From positions 2,461,001 to 2,525,000 of the forward strand of contig OX345637.1 in assembly GCA_947044365.1 (NCBI GenBank): a DNA stretch of 64,000 nucleotides, given 5' to 3'. A program made the position numbers and the translations under genes. Below, piece after piece: positions 37,621 to 49,865 of the stretch. Below the pieces are notes generated by a model, which worked only from the letters and a program-made list of their open reading frames with translations, was not told where the DNA came from and made no database searches. Source of the stretch: Petrosia ficiformis (Eukaryota; Porifera; Demospongiae; Haplosclerida; Petrosiidae). Each line of letters begins with the position of its first letter. Position 1 is the stretch's first letter.

Positions 37621-37754
37621 TATATATTTAGAGGTTTCTGTAGTTTTCTATGACATGTAATTGTACATTTAATTAATAATTTTAGATTACAGCATTCTAA
37701 CACTCTTTAATCTTAAATATAACTACATTGTAGACACCACATCACATATCAATT

Positions 37755-38335
37755 TTATTGTGCATATACTGTATCAACCCTAATGTACATGTACATGTAT
37801 CAATCCCAATATACATGTACATGTATTAATCCTAATGTACATGCACATGTATCAATCCCAATATGCATGTACATGTATTAATCCTAATGTACATGCACAT
37901 GTATCAATCCTAATGTACATGTATAGTGTCAATCCTAATGTACATATACAGTATCAATCCTAATGTACATGTACATGTATCTATCCTAATGTACATGTAT
38001 AGTGTCAACCCTAATGTACATATTCAGTATCAATCCTAATGTACATGTACATGTATCAATTTTAATGTACATGTACATGTATCAATCCTAATGCACATGT
38101 ACATGTATGAATCCTAATGTACATGTACATGTATCAATTTTAATGTACATGTGCATGTATCAATCCTAATGCACATGTACTATATCAATCCTATTGTGCA
38201 TATACTGTATCAATCCTAATGTACATGTACATATATCAATCCTAATGTACATGTACATGTATCAATCCTAATGTACATGTATAGTGTCAACCCTACTGTA
38301 CATATACAGTATCAATTCTAATGTACATATGCGAT
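37755..38335. repeat. TACATGTA-type minisatellite, large block
   Basis: More than twenty copies of the ~25-bp 'tatcaatcctaatgtacatg' monomer. Unit 1 has only a 240-bp block here, so the array length changed after duplication. Confidence 0.9.
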
Positions 38336-38629
38336 ATATTGCAATATTAACAGCCACAACAGACGATATAAAATTTTCTATATTGTGGCAGCACTAATAT
38401 TTATATATCGTGATATGGTTGGCATCAATACAATAATTATATAAAATAACATTTCTTATATCAATGTGGTATGCACATACACAGTTACAAAACATGGTGT
38501 CATCTTTAAAATAGTCAAAATCTAAATAGGAAGAAGGTATCCATGTTAATTATCTAAGCTTAAATGTGTGATATAAACAGCCACAATATGCAAGGTACCA
38601 TTTTCTATATCATGCCAGCACTAATATAA

Positions 38630-39015
38630 TGTACATGTATTTGTACACATATCAATCATATTGTACATGTACATGATAGTACATCTACATCTACATCTAC
38701 TAATGTACAGTATCAATTATATTGTAGTATCAATCATAATGTACATTATGTATACATGTATGTACATGTACATGTATTAATCCTAATATTCATGTACAGT
38801 ATCAATCCTATTTGTATTTGTAATGTATCAATCGCAATGTACATGTACAGTATGTACATGATGTATATATGTATGTATGTAACTATGTATGTACCTGTAT
38901 CAATCCTAAAATACATGTGCAGTGTCAATCCTAATGTACATGCACATTATGTATATGTACATGTATCAATCCTAATATACAAGTACATGTACATGTATCA
39001 ATCCTAATGTAGATG
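38630..39015. repeat. TACATGTA-type minisatellite
   Basis: Degenerate copies of the same monomer mixed with atgtatgtat runs. Confidence 0.8.
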
Positions 39016-39160
39016 AAAATTCATGTGTCTAGCATGCTAGCAATAGGCGTAAACAAACACACACAACAAACAAACAAGCATTAAACACTAGAGCAGCCAC
39101 CATGGCTTAGAAAATAAGCAGCCACAATGGCTTAGAAAAATAAGTAAAAATGGAACACTG
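39010..39160 (-). repeat. Inverted copy of the 35.5-kb repeat flank
   Basis: 'gctagcaataggcgtaaaca' through 'ggcttagaaaataagcagcc' is the reverse complement of the right edge of the array at 35460-35645. Probably a dispersed element whose tail was amplified at 35.3 kb. Confidence 0.65.
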
Positions 39161-39371
39161 AATGCCCGGGCAGTCTTGAGAACCGGGAATGGCGTGTTAA
39201 AGATCTTTGAATCTTGATGGCCAGCCAACTCTACCCACTCATCCAGTAACCATATAATAATAATAATAATAATAAAAATAGTATATTTATATAACAAGTA
39301 CATAACATAATGCAACTCACAAACCATGAAGAGAAGTATAGAGCTGCTGTAAACTTAAGTTGGTCACATGT

Positions 39372-41040
39372 GCAAGGTCTGAGCTTAGTGAGTTACACCA
39401 AGTACCTGCTCTTATAAAAGCAGCTGACAGTCCTTGACTACACATGCAACACACAATAGAAGTGCTGATTAGTACTGATTATAATTTAAAGCAAGCACTG
39501 ATAAGTACTAATCAATGTCTAGTATGCCTAATAGTCACATTTCTTGTTAAGTTCAGTCTAGCACTAACCGGCAAGCAAATACCTTCCTCTATATGTTTGC
39601 ATACACTACAATTCAATTTTTAATAAATAGGTGCATGTATTAAGTAAACCTTTTTAGATATAAAACATAGCTTAGTATACCAGAGTCCTTGTTGTATTAA
39701 ACGGGTAGTTAAATTATAATGTCTGTCTGCAAAATCTTTAAAAGAACAATTCTAATGTACATTATGTATACATGTACGTATGTACATGTACATGTATCAA
39801 TCCTATTGTACATGTACATGTACATGTATTATTCCTAATCTACATGTACATGTATTAATCCTATTGTACATGTACATGTATTATTCCTAATGTACATGTA
39901 CATGTATCAATCCTAATGTACCTGCATATTTATCAATTCTATTGTGTACATAAACCAATTACACATTCAGGACTGATAAATTACAAACACACTGTATCAA
40001 TGGACTCGATGTACAGGGATTAGCCATTACATTTTACCTATAATAATTATGTATAATAATTATAATAATAACTATTATGGAGTTTGTTAGCAGAACCGAG
40101 TTATAATATTGATATTATGATTATTCCAATAATTTTTTACAACCTCGATAACAATTTTGCCATCTTCAAATTATTCATTATATGACATGTTCATCACACA
40201 TACACATTATAATTAATGAATGATGAAATACTTTCATTAAAGCAGCTTTTAGGTTTAAACTCACTACAACATTTCATAATAGCTACTTATACATGTACAT
40301 GTAGCTACATCTGAAGCTTAATTACTCATGGACAATGCCTGTTTTTCACTTAAATTCATTCCAGTTTTCCATGCATCTGGCTTTTAATGTTATTGGAACT
40401 AAGTAAGCTTGTGGATTTATCATCTCAGATCACTTCTATCTTAATGGAATAGCAATCGAAATTTTGATTAGGACCACACCCATTTTATTAATTATTATAA
40501 AACATTTTGTCATCTGCTATTTATTGTACTATTAAATGATATAATAAATATTAGGAAACGTTATTACATACATGTGTAGTGTGTATAATAGAACATGTTG
40601 TGATAATAACTATCATTATCATGATGTTTTTGGCCAATATATATCTATCATATGATGTTACCATAACATCCATATATTTGACAACCACATACTGTAACCA
40701 CATGAGTAACTATCTATTATAGAAGTATATATTAATTGATAATAGTATAATATTACTTTGTAGCTAGGAAGCTACTTTAAAGACTAGAAACAAAATATTA
40801 TTATAATAATTATAATGATGATATATACATGAGTTTATAATACTAAGATGCTAACATCAAAAGTATCGACATTACTACATGTATGTTCCATAAGGAGCAC
40901 AGTTGATAACATATCTGGGGCTATATTTTCCTGATACTAGTAACAGCACTGGAAAACAAAACACATTTTTGAGTTTAGAGAATGAGCAATGGAGCACCAA
41001 AGAATTCATTTTCTAGTGCTATTAATAATATACTGTGGTA
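39372..41040. repeat. Noncoding duplicated block, unit 2 copy
   Basis: Counterpart of 1431-2985; long identical runs are interrupted by small indels. It includes a minisatellite block at 39750-39920 that is longer than in unit 1. No gene is seen. Confidence 0.8.
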
Positions 41041-41049
41041 TAATCCTGT

Positions 41050-41402
41050 AGTATACAGTGTATACTAGGAGTATGTCCCTAGTATATACAGTCATTAGTG
41101 AGTGTATACTAGGAGTATGTCCCTAGTATATACAGTCAGTAGTAAGTGTATACTAGGAGTATGTCCCTAGTATATAAAGTCAGTAGTAAGTGTATACTAG
41201 GAGTATGTCCCTAGTATATAAAGTCAGTAGTAAGTGTATACTAGCAGTATATCCATAGTATATACATTCAGTAGTAAGTGTATACTAGGAGTATGTCCCT
41301 AGTATATACAGTCAGTAGTAAGTGTAAAAGCAGTATATCCCTAGTATATACAGTCAGTAGTAAGTGTATACTAGGAGTATGTCCCTAGTATATACAGTCA
41401 GT
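41050..41402 (+). repeat. 44-bp satellite, unit 2 array
   Basis: About eight monomers in one orientation. Unit 1 carries roughly six times as many, plus a retroelement, a foldback element and an inversion at the same place. Confidence 0.9.
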
Positions 41403-42655
41403 TGTATGGTATGTACATGTACTATTTAGTTGTAGAGAACTGTAATCAGATACTGTGATACACCATTGCTTCATTATTGAGTTGCAGTATAATCCTTTAT
41501 AGCATTAAAGTATACACTATATTATTATGTATAAAGTTTTGATTGTGTCATCATGTGGATGGACTCTCCTGTATAATATGATTAGTGACAGCTTGAGCAT
41601 ATAAATGTAATGTTTGATTCAAATCATATCTGAATTTGACATACGCAAAAAAAAACAGGAAAGATTATGTGGTTGTAAAAGATTTGTTTCAAACTTAGTA
41701 ATTATTGGTCACGTGAATTAACAATATATATAGAATATTTTTATTGAAGAGTCTGATAAGGAATTCCCATAATATCAGAATAATAATTATTATTATTAGT
41801 GTATACAGTACATGTACATGTATATAATTGAAGTAATACTGATACATGTACATGTATTGATATGGTTATTTGTTTATAGATTGTACATGTACATGTATAT
41901 ATTCATATATGTACATGTACATGTGTAATTGTGCATATCTTATGAGTACATGTAAATGTACATGTATTTATAATAATGATAATAATGTGGGTATAGTGAT
42001 ATACAGTAGATCACATTGAGGTAATCAAAAGTAAATTTAATTGCTACTTTTCACATAATATGTACAGTGGAGACACATTATAATAAACACTGTTAATACG
42101 AAAGTCAGTAATTAAAATGGGCTCTATAACTCTCATATTTTATAAGACTGAACGTTCTAACTTACTTTGCTGGAAAGAAGAGTTGTTTAGAAAGCTATTG
42201 ATGTCAAATGTATCCTTCAGGAAGAGAGCAAGGCAAACTTAAAGTATAATAGTACCATAGGCAACACCCACCTCTTTATTAGGCTGTATAACTTCTGGAT
42301 TTCAAACAGCAGTGATTTTTAACTAACTTAGTTAGACAGGAGACCATCTAAAAAAGCCAAACATATCACAAACATTAACTGCAGGAAAGCACCAAGGCAA
42401 GTGTATTTGAAATTGTAGTAGTCAGTGGGGTAGCAATGCATTTGTAACCTTCAGAATTAATGATGATGTCATTAATGATGAAGTAATAATAATTTATTAA
42501 TTAATTTGTTTATACAACATTTCCCACCCCCCCCCCCCAATGTTCAATTGGTATTACAAAACAGCATAAACTTTAAAATTAAAGGGTGGGGAAGCAAGAG
42601 TAAAGGATAACATAGTATATACCATGGAACCACACTTTGGGAGAAACACTATGTA
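41403..42655. other. Unit 2-specific spacer
   Basis: Contains TACATGTA words (41810-41960), a run of 12 C at 42527-42538, and at 42140-42400 a diverged relative of a repeat seen in the kelch-kinase introns ('tctaacttactttgctggaa' at 26150). No exon is recognised. Confidence 0.5.
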
Positions 42656-43100
42656 ATATGTACTGTATCAATCTTATACTATATCAACCCTAATGTGCAA
42701 GTACTGTATCAATCATTATGTGCATGTACTGTATCAATCTTAATGTACATGTATCTGTACTGTATCAATCCTAATGTACCTATACTGTATCAATTCTAAT
42801 GTACATGTACTGTATCAATCCTAATGTACATGTACTGTATTAATTCTAATGTACATATACTGTATCAATCCTAATGTACATGTACCTGTACTGTATCAAT
42901 CCTAATGTACCTATACTGTATCAATCCTAATGTACATGTACTGTATTAATTCTAATGTACATATACTGTATCAATCCTAATGTACATGTACCTTTACTGT
43001 ATCAATCCTAATGTACATGTACTGTATCAATCCTAATGTACATGTACTGTATCAATCCTAATGTACATGTACTATATCAATCCTAATGTACATGTGTAAA
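42655..43100. repeat. TACATGTA-type minisatellite
   Basis: About sixteen copies of 'tgtatcaatcctaatgtaca', several with tac or cct inserts. Confidence 0.9.
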
Positions 43101-43264
43101 CTTATTATATTGTTCTGTTCTCAGATTCCAATGGATATAAAGAGAATGAACACATATGCTAAATTCTAACTATATGATCACATGACATTACATTATAATA
43201 TTACATCATAGTTATTATAATTATATTTATACACATTGCACATTGACATGAAATTATATTTCCA

Positions 43265-44117
43265 GTCTCTACACATGTAATGTACAAAATATTACACATG
43301 ATGTGCCTCCTTTGCCTCCTCCACTTTCTATTCCATCTTGTTTACAAGAGGTTACAGAGTTAACACAAAACAATGAACAACTGAACCAATCAGACCAGCC
43401 ATCTTATATATGAATCTGGCAAGTAAATTAATTGTTTGATCTAGCCACCTGACTCCACCACTAACACTTAATGAATATTTTTAATTTAGATCTTTACTGC
43501 TGGAACTTGAAGCACAAGAACTGAAAGATAAAGTTAAACATTTAGAAGATGGCCAGCGTTTAATGATGAATTGGATAGGTAGATTGGAATCACTGGTTGC
43601 AAATATACCACCACCACCTCTACCACCTACCACATCATCCACCGTTCAATCTACAGTTTATCAAAGTCTACCACCATCTACAATTTATACTGAACCATCT
43701 ACATTTTATCAAAGTCTACCACATACCACACCATTTACTATGCATACTGAATAGCATGCTGAACCATCTACATTTAGTCCCAACTATCACACCACTCCCA
43801 TACAGTTTGTTACCACACCATTCTACCAATACACTGCCTCCTAACAGTTCATCTATTTTACCACCTACAACTCCATATACATGAGCTCAATGCCTCCCCT
43901 GCCATCTGCTGCAATTGACAAAAACAAATTATTAAGTGTAGAAATTGTGTTAATGAAATATGTAAGTAAACTTAAGGGACCATGTAAGGCTGGTACTTTG
44001 TGCGTAAAGTTATCTTGTGAAGTGGTGTTTGGTCCAGAAGTACTGAAACAATGCACAGTGAGGGGTTGTCAGGATCTTCTCGCTTTACCGAGTGAAGAAC
44101 TGGTGTATTTAAAATAA
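43265..44117 (+). pseudogene. BEN-domain gene with two in-frame stops
   Basis: An exon behind tttccag (43264) reads LYTCNVQNITHDVPPLPP and ends around a VTELTQNNEQLNQ segment. A second exon starts at 43490 behind atttag and encodes a short coiled coil (LLELEAQELKDKVKHLED), then Pro/Thr/Ser-rich low-complexity sequence. In the same frame follows a BEN-like segment (AGTLCVKLSCEVVFGPEV, then TVRG). The frame is broken by TAG at 43752-43754 and TAA at 43842-43844, and the BEN domain ends early at 44117. BEN domains bind DNA or chromatin partners. Either the gene is dead or unseen introns remove the stops. The family call comes from the G-x-L-x-x-K-L...VFG...TVRG pattern. Confidence 0.5.
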
Positions 44118-44509
44118 CCCAGCAAAAATGTCTTAGTAAGAATCAAATAAGATATTCTAATTAAGATATTAACCTCTAAGATTCTTACCCTTAGTTGGAT
44201 TATGAAACACGTTCTTAGTATGATCTTACAATAATCTTAGTATGATCTTACTATAATCTTATTATGATCTTACTTGAACCACAGTAAGATCTAATCATTA
44301 TTGACAAGATGCAGATTTATAATGATATATATATCATAATTGTACACAATATAACTAAAACAACAAAATAAAAATTTAAACACTAACAACTAAAAGTGTC
44401 AAAAAAATTAAGTTATCAAAAATTAAACTAATCTAAGAAGTTATCCACCATGTTCTCTTTCTCCTCCTTAACCTTTTCTTTATCTCTACATTCATTTCTC
44501 TACTAGACT
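44118..44509. other. Spacer between tail-to-tail BEN genes
   Basis: Contains about four short direct repeats of 'cttagtatgatcttac' at 44213-44275. No gene seen. Confidence 0.6.
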
Positions 44510-44510
44510 C

Positions 44511-45002
44511 TCAAATTTTGCTTTAGTTATGTCTTTCCCAAATTGTGCTGATACTTGATCTGTATAGATTGAAAAAAAATTGGTATTTCATAGGTGATAT
44601 TAAATATAATAATTTCACTTACGAAATATTTCACTGGGTCAAGGGGCTCTCTTAAAGACCTAGACCTTTTCTTCTTTATAAACAGGTGATTTTTCATTTC
44701 CTGATCAGTAAAATATGTGTCCATGAGTGCTAATGCGTAGTTCTCAGGTGTTTTCTTTGATGGGACAGAGAGGGACAGGTCATCGTCCTGTAAAATGTTA
44801 ACAAGCTTATTTTATTACATTGAAAAATACTTTCAAGTACTTACATGTACATTGATAACAGTACAGTCATTTGAATTTCCTCCCATCGCAATACTGGGTG
44901 AACTTCTTTCCTCAAAAATCTTTAGTAGTTTTCTGAAATTTTTATCGATTCGTATTAGTAAATCCTTTTGAGGATTACTTATGCTGATGATACCTTCTGA
45001 TA
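44511..45002 (-). CDS. BEN-domain protein, minus strand, partial model
   Basis: Two exons join in phase: 45002-44845 (VSEGIISISNPQKDLL... to VINVH) and 44787-44623 (starting DDDLSLSVPSKK). Splice sites are good (ccaacag acceptor, GTAAGT donors). The second exon encodes YALALMDTYFTDQEM and SRSLREPLDPVKYF, a clear match to the middle of a BEN domain, where LDP-x-K is a hallmark. The best C-terminal continuation (QVSAQFGKDITKAKFESLVE, 44562 to about 44500) is one base out of phase at the only obvious acceptor (tatacag), so a frameshift or an unseen splice site is likely. Upstream exons may include 45815-45603. Role inferred: chromatin or DNA-associated protein, perhaps from a transposon. Confidence 0.5.
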
Positions 45003-45599
45003 CTGTTGGATGTAAAAACAAAGTAAATGATCTCAGTAGCAAATCATATCAAATGTATAATGGTGAAAATCGTACTTCACCAATGGAAGCATAAAATATA
45101 TATAAATTATAATAAATTATAATTACATGCATATCATATGGTATTATAGTGAGCAGTAGATTAGGAGTCATCTACAAAATATCATGTGAGCGTGGAGCAG
45201 TTTTTGTGGGAGAAACAGCATAAAATAGCAGGTGATATAAATAATGAAGATAGATCGAATAAGCCATCTACTTAACAACAGCTAATACAGTAAACACAGA
45301 TAGACTGCATCAGTCTATCATCTATTTAATGACAAGTTTTTTTCATTTATATTGTTTTCTTATTTATTGTACGTAAGAACCCATATCAATAATATTAATG
45401 TCACCCAGTACTATCATCTAACCTATAACTAAAAATAGTTTAACAGTTATGCATGCTATTTTCGTAGATTTCCCTATTGTGTTAGGTATATTCTCCATAT
45501 GTAGATTGCTGGAACATTATAAACACAATAAAAGAAGAAGGCCGAAATGGTTCTTATTTATAAAAGAATTTCTATTGTGTTTATAAAGTTCCAGTAATC

Positions 45600-45896
45600 T
45601 ACCTATGGATAATTATTCATGCTTCTATGTCTATATATCTTTGAACATATACTGCCGGACACCTTCTGTGACTCATCCTCACTGTCATCTAAATCTTCAT
45701 GCTTTCGTTTTCTTCCTCTGCTGTCTTCTCTGAGTTCCTGGTCAGTATCCTTTCGATCTGCATGCTTTCCTTTTGATCCTCTGCTCTCTTCTCTAGTCTC
45801 CTGGTCTATTGGAAAGCTTGTGAATTTCGTGCCTGGCTGCTGTTTTATTCTTTGCCAATTCTCCAATTTTACCTGCCTTCTGAGTACGTACACCAT
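45600..45896 (-). other. Charged exon-like frame, possible upstream exon of the BEN gene
   Basis: The minus-strand frame contains two related ~18-residue blocks (TREESRGSKGKHADRKD and LREDSRGRKRKHEDLDD) rich in Lys, Arg, Asp and Glu, resembling a nuclear-localisation linker. It lies on the same strand upstream of the BEN exons. Splice joining was not established. The far end overlaps a transposase-like frame on the other strand. Confidence 0.3.
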
Positions 45897-46106
45897 TGGT
45901 CACTGCTGGTTCATGCATTACTAAGCAATAATTTACCGAAATTTGTGCTCCCTTTAGTGAGTGATTCCTTCCAACAGGTTAACTCATTGACCCCTCAACT
46001 CTATGGTACAGAGTCATTAACTGCAAATCTGCACTCCATCATTCACCTGACAAAGGAAGTGATGATCATGCAGACCATTTTCCCAATATTTGAGAAACTC
46101 AGGTGA
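45840..46106 (+). pseudogene. TNP2/CACTA-like transposase fragment
   Basis: The plus-strand frame contains LPSEYVHHWSLLVHALL, then LTPQLYGTESLTANLHSIIH and a short tail. LP-x-EY-x-x-HW-x-LLV followed by LYG-x-x-x-x-T-x-N-x-H-x-x-x-HL resembles the C-terminal region of TNP2-type (CACTA/EnSpm) transposases. The expected GPLW segment after it is missing. No other part of the element was found nearby. Confidence 0.5.
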
Positions 46107-46499
46107 ATTTGAACTGATTTGGATAAAGTGTGTGGAAATAGTGATTGCTGCAAATCACTTATAGACTGAAATGTAAATATATATAATTGTAAGTAAATAA
46201 TTATACCTAATTTTCATTTCATAGTAAAAGTATATTTTTAATAATAGAATTTCCCATCTCACTGTAAAGCTTATGGTACACTAAAATTCACTGCTTTGGA
46301 TACAGTTTTTATTTTAAATGAAATTTTCATCAAAGACTAAGATTGCTTTGCTATTGTTTGAATCCACCACATTAAAGTAGAAGAGCAATGTCATTATAAT
46401 TATTGACTAATTAGTACTGAATCATTTAAAAATAATTATAAACAGAAAATTACAATAACACAACATACATTATACATAATAAATAAAATAAAGCACCTT
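46107..46499. other. Right edge of the unit 2-specific 3-kb block
   Basis: Noncoding AT-rich DNA. At about 46381 the sequence rejoins the unit 1 alignment ('agagcaatgtcattataat', compare 8549). Confidence 0.6.
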
Positions 46500-46975
46500 C
46501 CTTTAGCTAATTAATATCCTGTAGCTTTTCCATCCAACTCAATAACACATGGAATTACTTTTCTAAGGTGTGACTAATGTATTTGTTACACTTAACAATA
46601 TCTACTGTCTGCAAAAATGCTAAAATGCCATCTACTAACTGTTGTTTGGTCCTGGGCTTCACCTCGCACTGAATATATTCATACCAGAGGTTCTCTATTG
46701 GATTTAAATCGGGAGACTCTGCAGGAGTCTTTCACCAGTTAATACTATTATCTTCAAAAAATTGTTTAGCTATTCTAGATGTGTGCTTTGGATCATTGTC
46801 TTGCAAATGGGTGTGGATCAGGAAAACCGCTCTTCAGAAATGGTACTAGAGTTCTGTCAAGGATTGATGTAAATAGCACTACATCCATAGTTCCATCAAA
46901 TATGCAGATTGGAGTGGCACCTTCCTTGTTATACCTACCCACACATGTACTTTCACAGGATGTTTAGCTCTATAT
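46500..46975 (-). pseudogene. Tc1/mariner transposase relic, unit 2 copy
   Basis: Counterpart of 8774-9192. It aligns along its length but has further indels (for example around 46805 and 46735), so no long frame survives. Confidence 0.8.
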
Positions 46976-47109
46976 AAAAGATGGTTGTAATAATAATAAT
47001 GTTTTATGTATATATTATGATTAAAATTATACATACACAAATTTTACAATAATTTATGATTATTAAAATACATGTACCTGGGTTTAGGCTTTGCAGCTTG
47101 TCCTTGTTT

Positions 47110-47335
47110 CCTACATACATACATACATACATACATACATACATACAACATACATACATACATACACACACACATACATACATATAAACATACATATGCA
47201 CATACATACGCACATACATACGCACATACATACGTACATATACATATGCACATACATACATACATGTACATACGCACATACATACAAAAATATGCACATA
47301 CATACATATATACAATAATACGCACATACATTCAT
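47110..47335. repeat. CATA tetranucleotide array, unit 2 copy
   Basis: A short counterpart of the 1.1-kb array at 9350-10470. Its right edge, near 47335, is where the two units stop aligning. Confidence 0.95.
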
Positions 47336-47375
47336 ACCTACATATTTTACATAGACACTTATTATATGTACCTAC

Positions 47376-48917
47376 CTATATGATTAGACCAATGGAAACA
47401 ATCAACAAAAAACTGAGAATTTCTGAAAAAATCAGGTTCTCTATTTAAACAATAGTTGTGTAAGTTGCAACAGTTGTCATAAACAATTGTTTCCGGAGCT
47501 ATGTATAATAGAGTAGAAAAAACCATTCTGTATAATTTATACCCATTACAATAATTATAATGTTGCTAACCTTCTATACATCGTTCATATAGGAGAGTGA
47601 ATGGTGTATCTGGTGACTCACGTACATGCATGGCTTGAAATCCATAGCATATACCTACAGAATAGTACAGACGAATGTTAAGTTTTTGATAACTAAAGCC
47701 AATAATTTACCATGGTGACAGAAAAGAGTAAAAACTGCTGGAAGAAGAGATGGGTGACCAGTTTCTTGTTTTGTACAGACAATGGCTCGTTTACTACTAT
47801 CTGCTTCATAGTTTCTTCTTCTGCAAATTAAAGGAAGAGTTGGAAAATAGCATAAGTTTTTGATTTCATCATCATATAGTACTCCAGATTCACTGAGATT
47901 GATGTCATCATCATCTACTAAGTACTCACACTTATTTGCATTATGAATACTAATTTTGACACTCTCACATAAAATACACATCATAATACCTTCATCATGG
48001 TTTATTATTATTAAAATTGCTGTATTAAAGATAGCAAACATGAATGCAAACATCTTTAATTGCAGAGAATGAAACAACTCTAGGAGACAACCCCAGTACT
48101 ATTTGACTTGGGTCATTATCCTTCAATTATTACACCGATATTGAAGGAAATGATCATCAAGTCCCAAGTGCCATTTAGTGTTTAGTGAGAGTGTCAAAAA
48201 TTAGTATTCATAATGCAAATAAGTGTGAGTACTTAGCAATACCTCAGGGTTAGTAAATATATCTTCATCACATAATTGATTTATTAGTGCAATAGATTTT
48301 TCATTTGGAGGTATGAGGGCACACACAGCAGAGGAGCTTCCTATGAAATGGATGAAACTTTGTTGAAGTGATGGACACTGGTGTAATTTTGAAGTCAACC
48401 GCTGAGGTGTGGACAGAGATTCTAAATGATTCATTAGTTTCATGAGGAAAGTACATTTAGAATGACAATATCTGAATAAATCAGCTATTTCTTCATCTGT
48501 AAGACCACTTTTAATGTATTTTAAGATGAGGTGGCTCATTTTGGAGTCAGAAATTAGTATACGATCTGAAAAACTAGAATTATGCATATTAATATAATTA
48601 TCATAAATTTATACAGGAATTATTACCTCCCCTTTTGAATAATTACTTTATCAATTTCTTGATGTCTTGTAAAGATATTGCTCCAAAAGTCAAACTGCCT
48701 CCTAAATGAAAGAGCTGTGGCATCCATGACTACTAACCTAGGATAAGGACCACAATTGCTGCATTGGAACCCACATGAATAGTCTATATCCAAAAGCTCC
48801 AAATAAGCATACCATGCAGAGCAAAAATGAGTGTAATGTACAACATCTTTGAAATTGCTGTTTCCAGCATCTATGTATGACTGGCTAAGTACAGTATATT
48901 CAGTATATATAGTTGTC
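47376..48917 (-). CDS. KDZ-type transposase or derived gene, 3'-truncated
   Basis: Five minus-strand exons join in phase: 48917-48627, 48573-48243, 47963-47711, 47654-47571, 47498-47376. The first encodes CSAWYAYLELLDIDYSCGFQ, C-x-x-CG and VVMDATALSFRR. The third ends with GHPSLLPAVFTLFCHHG. The fourth reads ICYGFQAMHVRESPDTPFTL. The fifth reads ETIVYDNCCNLHNYCLNRE, then VDCFHWSNH. A YD-x-x-C...H...R motif followed by V-D-x-F-H-W-x-x-H fits the KDZ transposase core. No frameshift occurs inside these exons, unlike the other transposases here. The start of exon three is the weakest junction. Beyond 47376 the gene runs into repeat DNA, so the C-terminus is missing. It may be a recent transposon or a co-opted gene. 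Confidence 0.6.
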
Positions 48918-49865
48918 CTGCAACAGTAATATTTTGTGTCATAACAATTCATGAATAATTTAGTTGGAGAGAAGCAGTGGCAGTTCCTTTAAATAGTTTC
49001 ATAACTGGTTCCTCTGCTCTTTCTCTTTAACAAACAATTCTACAAAGTACATGTAGATTTCCCACGGTTGTACTCACCTATATTAAATGAAATTAAGTGA
49101 AGTAGATAATCATTAGGTCAAAGTATGATCATTACCAAAGAATCTTCAGTACATAGTGTTGTGGCTAAATAAAACACCACAAAATATGTATACAGACGCA
49201 ATGTAATACCAAATAGACATAGATAGACAAAAAGACAGACTGACAGACAGACACACACATACACACATATACTAAAAATATTTTAAACTTGAGACAATTA
49301 CTGCACTGTAATGTACCATTGGAAAGTTTGCATAAGCTGAAGTAAACACTTTAAAAACAAGTGTATATAGAGAAAAAAAGTATCCCTATGATTGTATGGT
49401 GTCCATCATTCAGTAATCATGACTGACTTTATCATGCCTGAAACACAACAGCCTATTATAATAGTTATTATTTTGATTATCTACTCTCTTTACCTTTTAA
49501 AGGATCTTGTAGAACTTTAGGAATATATTTCAGGTACAATAGCTAGCAGTTTCTATGTAAGCTACAAGCAGCTTTCTTTCTGCTGAATTCGAGTGCGCGT
49601 TCTATTACGCGCAATGCCTTATTAATTGACCTGGGAATGACGCAACTTCCTTAACTATGGAAGTGAACACAAGAATATATATAACCAGTGGGAAAGCAAT
49701 CATATGGATGGCCATAAAAAAATACTTCAGACTGTAACTACACTCACATGGTAAACTCCAGAAAGATTTAACATGTATGTATATTATATAGTTGCATCCT
49801 AAATACATTAATTTATAATGGAGTGTATTGCTATGTCTAACACATACATTCCTAAGAGATGAATA
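48918..49865. other. Spacer upstream of the KDZ-type gene
   Basis: Mostly AT-rich. The segment at 49497-49560 ('cttgtagaactttaggaata') resembles 20670-20735 in unit 1. No N-terminal exon of the KDZ gene was found. Confidence 0.5.
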
